From: Xanthobacteraceae bacterium
Lineage (GTDB): Bacteria; Pseudomonadota; Alphaproteobacteria; Rhizobiales; Xanthobacteraceae
NCBI GenBank assembly: GCA_019750915.1
Contig: JAIENY010000013.1
Location: 1 to 64,000 of the forward strand
DNA: 64,000 bases
Direction: 5' to 3'
This document shows positions 58,402-64,000 of this stretch, piece by piece. The notes beneath the pieces were generated by a model, which had not been told where the DNA came from, did not search any database, and saw only the letters and a program-made list of their open reading frames with translations. Numbering within the stretch: the stretch's first letter is position 1; each line of letters starts with the position of its first letter. The position numbers and the translations under genes are program-made.

Positions 58402-58638
58402 CGATACGTGAGCTGGCTCGACGTTGCGCGGTGCGCTCGGATTCGAGAAAGACGGTATTGTTTGGTGAAGCTCTGAAGAAACTCCTTCTCCTCGGACATC
58501 ATTTGGCTCCTCACAGGGCCTCGAATATCGGGAGGGCCTCGGTTTTTATGCGATGTCTATATCTTAGCTGGTTTGTCCGCCTCGTTTCCCTACGACGCCA
58601 TAACCACTGTCTTCTCCCTTGACGTGGAGGGAACGGAC

Positions 58639-58845
58639 ATGGAGCGCCGCACTGAAAGTTGGGTTGCAGTCGGCGCCGATCTAGCGGTGACCGTGCTGGG
58701 TGTTGCTGGCTTTCTGGGTTTTCTTATCTTGGCTCGGATGGACGATGTAAATTCTTCGCCATTCGATGCGATCGCTTTTATCTGGTTCTTCACGTTCGGC
58801 GGACTCAAGTTGTGCCTACCGTGGCTTCTTTCAAAACGAGCGTGA
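58639..58845 (+). CDS. Small two-helix membrane protein
   Basis: 68 residues from the ATG at 58639, with GGAGGGAA upstream. Two hydrophobic helices (VTVLGVAGFLGFLILARM; AIAFIWFFTFGGLKLCLPWL) around a short polar loop. No family recognised. Being short, it is less certain than its neighbours. Confidence 0.5.
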   Translation: MERRTESWVAVGADLAVTVLGVAGFLGFLILARMDDVNSSPFDAIAFIWFFTFGGLKLCLPWLLSKRA

Positions 58846-58958
58846 GTCATAGCAGTCGATTGCTTCATCAATGAGGCTTGATTATCGAAGTCGAGGGTCA
58901 AAGTACTCGTGCGTGTCTTGCACGTCACTGTGTCTTGAGCCGCAGTATCCGAAGACAC

Positions 58959-59357
58959 TCAAGCATTGTCAGCAGCATCCGTTTTTGCCAGCTTTTCGTC
59001 GATTTCTACCAGAGTTTTTTTAAGCCGAGCGATTAACGCGGGCCTAGGGGACGTGGCGCCTCCGCCTCCTCCAATTATCGGACTGTAACTGAGCTTAGTG
59101 ATTTGTCGCTTTATGTCGGCGCGCGCTTTGATCATTTCTGCTCGGCTCATCTGCTCAGAATCGTCCATGAGAAATCCTAGTGATGAGTACCATGAATCAT
59201 GGTGCGACCCTGGATCAACGTTGCTTAGCGAGTTATCATAATTGCAAGTCTCGGGCTTTTCGCTGCTAGGCGCAACTTTCGATCCATTTCTGAATGCTAA
59301 GAATAGGAAGCCAATAAGTGCGATGATAGCGAGAATCCCGAAGGTCGCATGAAGCAT
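58959..59357 (-). CDS. Membrane-anchored hypothetical protein
   Basis: 132 residues from the ATG at 59357, chosen because GAGGAGACGAC stands upstream. One N-terminal helix (LAIIALIGFLFLAFRNG), then a polar, Gly-rich domain with a run of glycines (IIGGGGGATS) and a C-terminal helix (LIARLKKTLVEIDEKLAKTD). Not recognised. The gene upstream ends just inside the region before it (59372), so the two likely form an operon. Confidence 0.55.
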   Translation of the reverse strand: MLHATFGILAIIALIGFLFLAFRNGSKVAPSSEKPETCNYDNSLSNVDPGSHHDSWYSSLGFLMDDSEQMSRAEMIKARADIKRQITKLSYSPIIGGGGGATSPRPALIARLKKTLVEIDEKLAKTDAADNA

Positions 59358-59371
59358 TGTCGTCTCCTCGA

Positions 59372-59644
59372 TCACGACCAAGGAATAAAACTGAAAGCAA
59401 GCAATACTGAGTTGATGAAGCGCGGATAAGTAAATGCGACGAGTCCCACCAGAAACGATAAAAGAGCGGATGGAAACCAGCCTACAATAAATCCCACCAT
59501 GCCATAATAATCGATAACGAAAGCGTAGCTGAACACAAAGGTAACCAGCATTAGTGCCGATGCACCTGAAAATGCTCGATCCGCTTCTCGGCTATCGTGC
59601 AAGAACACTCCTCCGAAGCTAATCATACCAATTGAAAGCACCAT
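59372..59644 (-). CDS. Small three-helix membrane protein
   Basis: 90 residues, mostly hydrophobic: ALMLVTFVFSYAFVIDYYGM, VGFIVGWFPSALLSFLVGLV and SVLLAFSFIPW. No family recognised. It ends 14 nt before the start of the next gene on the same strand. Confidence 0.5.
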   Translation of the reverse strand: MVLSIGMISFGGVFLHDSREADRAFSGASALMLVTFVFSYAFVIDYYGMVGFIVGWFPSALLSFLVGLVAFTYPRFINSVLLAFSFIPWS

Positions 59645-59823
59645 TTAGTGCAAATCGGTGATTTTGCCATCCTCTTTTGGACGGATTACGCCACATTTTG
59701 ACCCGCAGCGCCTGACCGTTGACCGGCAGTTCGAATGCATCATGTTTGATTTGTAAAATTTGAAATTTTTTCGAAACGCCACCTCAGAGGTTCTCCGCTA
59801 CGCAAGCTTGCGGAGGACTAAAA

Positions 59824-60537
59824 ATGACCGGTAAACCTTCCATTTCTCGTCGTGTGATCGCAGCGGTCGCGACAGTTATTTGCATTGTCGTCATCAAGCT
59901 ATACCTGCATCCCAGCATTCCAAAAGCCAGCGCGGCCGAGCCAACCGATTGGGTCGAAGAAAAACGCAATCAACCAGTTCTTACGATCGATGAGCCTCCA
60001 TTTTCGATGGAGGTCAGCTCCAACACGTCTTACAAACATCCAAACGGAAGTTTGAGCGATTGGATCGTGGCGGGTTCATTGGCTGCTGAAGCGCCAAATC
60101 TGACAATTATGATTTCCCGACAAACGCAACCTGAGCCAATTCGCTATAGCCTCGTACGCAACCTCGAAGATTTAAGCGAGCTGAAGCTGACACGTCATCG
60201 TTACAAACCGTTCTACTACGCTATGACAACGAGGTATGGCGATTTGAGAGGTGTGACGCTCGACGTGAATGCTGATGGATTACAAAAGTTCTGTGTTGGC
60301 TTCCACAAGCCAGTAAGCAACCGGATATTTGTCAAAGGAATCGTTTGCTCGGCCAATAAATCCGATGTCACACCCGAGAAGGTAGCTTGTATCATCGATC
60401 ACGTTCGTTTTGCGAATCCGCAGGATGAACAGGCTGCACTATCAAGTCTGTCTGATGGCGATGCGAAGCCGTGTGGAGCCAAACTAATGAATGGAACGCA
60501 GCCCGCACCGAGTCCGGAAAGCAAGCAAACTCTCTAA
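59824..60537 (+). CDS. Anchored or secreted hypothetical protein
   Basis: 237 residues, GGAGGA lies 6-11 nt before the ATG. A signal anchor (VIAAVATVICIVVIKLYL) is followed by a globular domain with a late cysteine pair (KFCVGFHKPVSNRIFVKGIV, then CSANKSDVTPEKVACIID). I have a vague recollection of similar Cys-rich ends in unannotated Bradyrhizobium proteins; no named family. AT-richer than core genes. Confidence 0.6.
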   Translation: MTGKPSISRRVIAAVATVICIVVIKLYLHPSIPKASAAEPTDWVEEKRNQPVLTIDEPPFSMEVSSNTSYKHPNGSLSDWIVAGSLAAEAPNLTIMISRQTQPEPIRYSLVRNLEDLSELKLTRHRYKPFYYAMTTRYGDLRGVTLDVNADGLQKFCVGFHKPVSNRIFVKGIVCSANKSDVTPEKVACIIDHVRFANPQDEQAALSSLSDGDAKPCGAKLMNGTQPAPSPESKQTL

Positions 60538-60695
60538 GATCTCTCGGTGCGTGCAATTATTGGCCGGAAGGCGCGCGAATTCTCTGCTTCGGTCAAAGCG
60601 CTTGCGTGCCCGAATACAAAACCCATCTACGAACTTTCGCAGTTTGCGATCGGAGTGGATTGACTTGCTTCAAAGGCCGCCTGAGCGAGACAATC

Positions 60696-61019
60696 ATGGA
60701 CAGTGGAAACGATAAAGAACCCGACGAATCCAGTGCTTTATTCGCCTATCGGTATGGGTTTATTTTCGTGGTGCCTTCGTTGGTAGTGGGAAGCATCCTA
60801 GCAAATCTTGTCTGGGCACAACTTTTCAAACATCCCACTGAAAATCCGGTCGCATTTCTAATTCCGGTCTGCTTTATAGCGCTCGTCACTTGGCATCTCG
60901 CGCTAATAATCTCTGAACGAGAAAAGTTCACCTTTGTCTGCTTGGGATTAATCAAGATAAGTTTTTATCTTGTCGCAGCGTTCTTCTGTTACCTTACTCT
61001 TCTCGGTTTCTACGTCTGA
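60696..61019 (+). CDS. Small three-helix membrane protein
   Basis: 107 residues from the ATG at 60696. Acidic N-terminus (DSGNDKEPDESS), then hydrophobic spans (FIFVVPSLVVGSILANLVW; VAFLIPVCFIALVTWHLALI; IKISFYLVAAFFCYLTLLGF). No family recognised. The longer reading frame upstream lacks support. Confidence 0.45.
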   Translation: MDSGNDKEPDESSALFAYRYGFIFVVPSLVVGSILANLVWAQLFKHPTENPVAFLIPVCFIALVTWHLALIISEREKFTFVCLGLIKISFYLVAAFFCYLTLLGFYV

Positions 61020-61350
61020 CGCGATGACTTGCGACTAGTCATACCAATCGGGAATGTCGTCTAAATTAACATCTTCACCATCCTCTCTCTTCTGCGTCTC
61101 ACGCCAAACTTCGCCCCGCGTGTACCACGCGACACAGTCGCGTAGACTTCACTCAACTCCATTTCCAAAAACTCATTGGCCATGATCGCGCCCGGATGGC
61201 CGCGTGCAGGTCTCCGTCACAAGCTGCGATCGCCTAATCGGCGGCCACGTCTAATCGATCTGACTCCGCGCGCGGGTCAGGTTGGGGAAGCGCGGACATT
61301 TTCAGTGTTCCGTGTTGACGGCTCTCAGGTCATGTTCTTATTGTGTTCTC
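61020..61350. other. Intergenic region within the island
   Basis: No intact gene. It includes the possible frameshifted small gene on the minus strand (61035-61183, separate entry). The rest is unremarkable. Confidence 0.45.
61035..61183 (-). pseudogene. Possible frameshifted small gene
   Basis: An ATG at 61183 opens MANEFLEMELSE; a different frame, entered by one base change near 61148, gives SLRDCVAWYTRGEVWRETQK and continues to end in DDIPDWYD at the TAG (61035-61037). Joined, they make a 49-residue acidic protein with balanced composition; alone, neither half looks complete. Very tentative. Confidence 0.22.
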
Positions 61351-62004
61351 ATGGAGTCAAGCGAACCAAAACGACGTTTTCCGCCGTCATGGAAGGCTGA
61401 GCGAACACGGCACGGCTTCATTGTGAGGGACGCAAACGGCTTGCATCTCGCCTCGGTTTACTGCCGCGACGATCTGCATGAAAACCGCTGGGACGACTAC
61501 CAAAAGCATCTGACGTCGGACGAAGCACGCCGGATTGCCAAAGGGATTGTCCGGTTGCCGGAGTTGCTCAAACAAGAGTCCGCGTTCGAGTTGCGGTACG
61601 TCTCCACGAGCAACAATCAGTATTGGTCGGCGTCGCACCCGTACCATGTCGCCCTATACGATCCGTACATTCGCGAAAACTACGACATGATCACGGCTTG
61701 CTGTGCGATGAATAAAATACCCTATGAGCCGACCGGCGAACGTATTTCACATGGTGGCACTTGGCGCTCTTACCGCTTTGCAAAGCAGCTTGACGCCATT
61801 CTCGGTTCTGGGATGCGTTCGACGGACGCTGGATGCTGGGTGACAGCTTCCGTTACCCAGGATTTGCGGTTGGCGACCTGCAAAGCGCCGTCCGCCGTCA
61901 CGAACGATGTTTTGTCGGATATATCCGACAGCATTTATCCGCGAATTAAAAATATGAATGAAGAAATTTCTTGCATTAAAAATATATATAAAACAATAAC
62001 ATAG
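61351..62004 (+). CDS. Hypothetical protein, probable fusion
   Basis: 217 residues from the ATG at 61351. The first 70 or so (PPSWKAERTRHGFIVRDANG, then LASVYCRDDLHENR and EARRIAKGIVRLPELL) resemble a small orphan family that I recall as abundant in Bradyrhizobium, where it ends there. Here the frame runs on for 145 further residues with no recognised domain (SASHPYHVALYDPYIRENYD). The last 60 bp are strikingly AT-rich. An antisense or chance extension cannot be excluded. Confidence 0.55.
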   Translation: MESSEPKRRFPPSWKAERTRHGFIVRDANGLHLASVYCRDDLHENRWDDYQKHLTSDEARRIAKGIVRLPELLKQESAFELRYVSTSNNQYWSASHPYHVALYDPYIRENYDMITACCAMNKIPYEPTGERISHGGTWRSYRFAKQLDAILGSGMRSTDAGCWVTASVTQDLRLATCKAPSAVTNDVLSDISDSIYPRIKNMNEEISCIKNIYKTIT

Positions 62005-62122
62005 GCAACTTTGCCTTGTTTCGATCAATCAGTGCATAAACTTTAGATCGCGGAAATGTTGACGGAGTAATCCGACATACCTACCGTCGTTTTCCATCGA
62101 AGCCCTAGCTGAAGGTGGTCCT

Positions 62123-63340
62123 ATGTTGTCCATTTCTTTCGACTGGCGTCGCGCAGCGGGTGTGGTGCTCGCAGCCGGTGCCGTCGCTCTCTCATCTTTC
62201 GTTCAGCAGGCCCATGCGGCCGATGTCGTGATCGGTGTGATCCAGCCGCTGAGTGGTCCGAACGCGCAGTTCGGCATCGGCTCGCTGCGCGGTATTGAAC
62301 TGGCTGCGGACAGCATCAATGCGGCGGGTGGCATCAAGTCTCTTGGCGGCGCTAAGATCAAGTTGGTCACCGCCGACGTGCCGACGCCGAATACGGCTGC
62401 CGCGACGACGCAACGCCTGATCTCGGAAAACGGTGTCAGCGCGGTAGTTGGTGCGTTCGTCTCATCAACGACGCTTGCAGCTTCGGAAGTCACCGAACGT
62501 GCCGGCATTCCGCTTGTGACTTTTGCTTTCGCCGACCAAATCACCGGTCGCGGTTATAAATATGTGTTCCAAGTTTCTCCGAAGGGCACCGTGTTCGGCA
62601 AGGCGCAGTTCGATTACGCCACCGACATCGCCAAGGCTGCGGGAGAGAAGGTCGAGAAGATCGCCATCCTTTATGAAGACACCGCTTACGGCACGGCACA
62701 GGCCAAGGGTCTTCGCGAAGCCGCCAAGACCGCCGGCGTCGAAATCGTCATGGACGAGGCCTATCCGCTCGGCATCACCGACGTCTCGCCGCTGGTGAAC
62801 AAACTCAAGGCGTCCGGCGCCCAGATGGCGTTCCCAGTTTCCTACCTCAATGACGGCCTGCTGATCATTCGCGCGTTGCGTCAGCAGCATATCGATATTC
62901 CGGTAATCGGCGGCGCGGCCGGCTACATCATCCCGGATTTCAAGAAGGGTCTTGGAGAATATGCCGAGGGCGTGCTGTCGGTGGCGGCTGCAAGCGGCGA
63001 TTTGATCCCGGATGTCGCAGCGGAGTACAAGAAGAAGTACGGCACCTTCATCACCCACGAAGCGCTGATCCATGCGGCTGCTCTCGACTCCGTGGTGCAG
63101 GCGATCGAGAAGGCGAAGTCTTCCGATCCGGACAAGATCCGCGACGCACTGGCATCTCTTGATTACTGCGCGGGCTTTGCCCAGGGCGTGCCGGGCGGCT
63201 GCGTCAAGTTCGACAGCACCGGTCTCAACACCTCGTCGTTCCCGGTCTTTGTGCAATGGCGCGGCGACGAGCCTGTGACGGTGTACCCGCCGAAGGCTGC
63301 GAAGCAAAAGCCGGTCTGGCGCGGCAAGCCGGTGCAATAA
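62123..63340 (+). CDS. Branched-chain-amino-acid-type ABC substrate-binding protein
   Basis: 405 residues. Signal peptide VVLAAGAVALSSFVQQAHA; mature part is a type I periplasmic binding protein of the LivK/urea family: IGVIQPLSGPNAQFGIGSLR at the start, NGVSAVVGAFVSSTTLAASE, ILYEDTAYGTAQAKGLREAA. Ligands may be amino acids, amides or other carboxylates and cannot be read from the sequence. Followed by a LivH permease gene 71 nt on. Confidence 0.93.
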   Translation: MLSISFDWRRAAGVVLAAGAVALSSFVQQAHAADVVIGVIQPLSGPNAQFGIGSLRGIELAADSINAAGGIKSLGGAKIKLVTADVPTPNTAAATTQRLISENGVSAVVGAFVSSTTLAASEVTERAGIPLVTFAFADQITGRGYKYVFQVSPKGTVFGKAQFDYATDIAKAAGEKVEKIAILYEDTAYGTAQAKGLREAAKTAGVEIVMDEAYPLGITDVSPLVNKLKASGAQMAFPVSYLNDGLLIIRALRQQHIDIPVIGGAAGYIIPDFKKGLGEYAEGVLSVAAASGDLIPDVAAEYKKKYGTFITHEALIHAAALDSVVQAIEKAKSSDPDKIRDALASLDYCAGFAQGVPGGCVKFDSTGLNTSSFPVFVQWRGDEPVTVYPPKAAKQKPVWRGKPVQ

Positions 63341-63360
63341 AAGTTCTCGTTAAAATCCTG

Positions 63361-63385
63361 CCCTCTCCGCAAAAGGCGGGGAGGG
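63361..63385 (+). terminator. Intercistronic stem-loop between binding protein and permease
   Basis: CCCTCTCCGC (63361-63370) and GCGGGGAGGG (63376-63385) form a 10-bp stem with one G-T pair. With no T-run, it probably stabilises the upstream mRNA so that binding protein exceeds permease, as in many ABC operons. Confidence 0.45.
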
Positions 63386-63411
63386 TCTCAATATGAAACT
63401 TCGGAGTCATC

Positions 63412-64000
63412 ATGGCCTTCATTCAGGCCCTCGTGGACGGCATCTTGCTTGGCGGTGTCTATGGCGTCATCGCCACCGGCCTGTCGCTGGTGTTCGGCGT
63501 GCTCGGCGTAGTGAATTTCGCGCATGCCGAATTCCTGACGCTCGGCATGTATGTCGCGTGGTTCGCGTGGCGCTGGTTCGGCCTTGATCCGCTGATCGGT
63601 TCGGTGCTGTCGTTCGCTGTCGTGTTCGTCATCGGATACGCCGTTCAGCGACTTCTCATTGAACGCGTCTTGAAAGCGCCGCCGACAGCCCAGGTGTTTT
63701 TGACGGTCGGCCTTCTGATCGTGATTGAAAACGCCGCGCTTTTGTTGTTCGGCTCTGAATTCCGTTCGGTCACGGTGCCGTATCAGGTCGAGGGCTACCA
63801 CATCGGCTCGGTGTTCGTCGGCGCGCCCTATCTCTATGCTTTCATTGCCGCTGTGATTGTCGCAAGCCTGCTGTGGCTGTTTCTCGAACGCTCGTGGAGC
63901 GGCCGCGCGATTCGCGCCGTGGCGCAGGATGCGATGGCCGCGACGCTGGTGGGTGTCGATTCCCGCCGCACATATGGTCTTGCCTTTGGTCTGGGAGTTG
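63412..64000 (+). CDS. Branched-chain-amino-acid-type ABC permease LivH (partial)
   Basis: The first 196 residues; the frame continues past the window end. Start ATG at 63412 after CGGAG. Family motifs: GVYGVIATGLSLVFGVLGVV, then NFAHAEFLTLGMY, and RSWSGRAIRAVAQDAMAATL near the edge, matching LivH/BPD_transp_2 permeases. About five helices are visible so far. Confidence 0.92.
   Translation, partial: MAFIQALVDGILLGGVYGVIATGLSLVFGVLGVVNFAHAEFLTLGMYVAWFAWRWFGLDPLIGSVLSFAVVFVIGYAVQRLLIERVLKAPPTAQVFLTVGLLIVIENAALLLFGSEFRSVTVPYQVEGYHIGSVFVGAPYLYAFIAAVIVASLLWLFLERSWSGRAIRAVAQDAMAATLVGVDSRRTYGLAFGLGV

Noticed and set aside
58251-58514. Minus-strand frame starting MMSEEKEFLQSFTKQ
   Set aside because: Overlaps the 3' end of the secreted 181-residue gene and has no RBS or recognised domain.
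55574-62122. Search for the right-hand attachment repeat of the tRNA-Phe 3' end
   Set aside because: No copy of the last 10-20 bases of the tRNA was found by eye; a computed search would be decisive.

Overview
The window looks like chromosomal DNA of an alphaproteobacterium of the Nitrobacteraceae (Bradyrhizobiaceae), close to Afipia, Oligotropha, Nitrobacter or Rhodopseudomonas. The evidence is the gene order and protein style: the coxBA-ctaB-coxF-ctaG-coxC-DUF983-surf1-thrC-M16 cluster, a separate F0 operon carrying both b and b' subunits, ALA-synthase type HemA, a plant-type glutamate-cysteine ligase, the murA-DUF2948-hisD-UPF0262-phosphatase-maf-yacG string, and a PodJ-like polarity protein. 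The genus is inferred from recall, not from a search.

Layout. 1-9.5 kb: the 5' part of a PodJ-like coiled-coil protein, a MarR regulator next to gshA, a PAN-domain secreted protein, a periplasmic thioredoxin with a CcdA-type membrane partner, lepB and tldD (overlapping) and an IalB-family protein. 9.8-20.7 kb: aa3-type cytochrome c oxidase subunits and assembly factors, then threonine synthase, an M16 peptidase, a GNAT enzyme and a lipoprotein. 20.7-23.4 kb: F0 ATP synthase operon on the minus strand. 23.6-34.3 kb: a DsbA-fold isomerase, an MHS-type MFS carrier, a sensor cluster (SLC5-domain hybrid histidine kinase flanked by a LuxR-type and a FixJ-type response regulator), hemA with an upstream FNR/FixK-like box, and bioB. 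34.4-40 kb: a fused PP2C phosphatase/Ser-Thr kinase behind a formate/nitrite channel, then a translationally coupled acyltransferase and multi-spanning membrane protein.

40.1-45.6 kb is the most interesting functional unit. A complete BMP-family ABC importer (binding protein, two permeases, ATPase) encloses a cysteine hydrolase that resembles biuret amidohydrolase in its whole sequence and catalytic residues. A very good sigma-54 promoter lies in front of the operon. I read this as a nitrogen-starvation-induced uptake and hydrolysis system for biuret or a related ureide.

46-55.5 kb is housekeeping: tRNA-Thr, an oxidoreductase with thioredoxin-reductase fold but no redox cysteines that is fused to a cyclic-nucleotide-binding domain and paired with a UBP zinc-finger protein, a hydrolase, the murA-hisD-maf-yacG block and tRNA-Phe.

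55.6-62.0 kb is an AT-richer accessory stretch that starts 3' of tRNA-Phe with a truncated P4-type integrase. It holds only unrecognised secreted and small membrane proteins and looks like a decayed genomic island. From 62.1 kb core-like DNA resumes with a branched-chain amino acid type ABC binding protein and a permease that runs off the window. No rRNA, CRISPR array or complete insertion sequence was seen.
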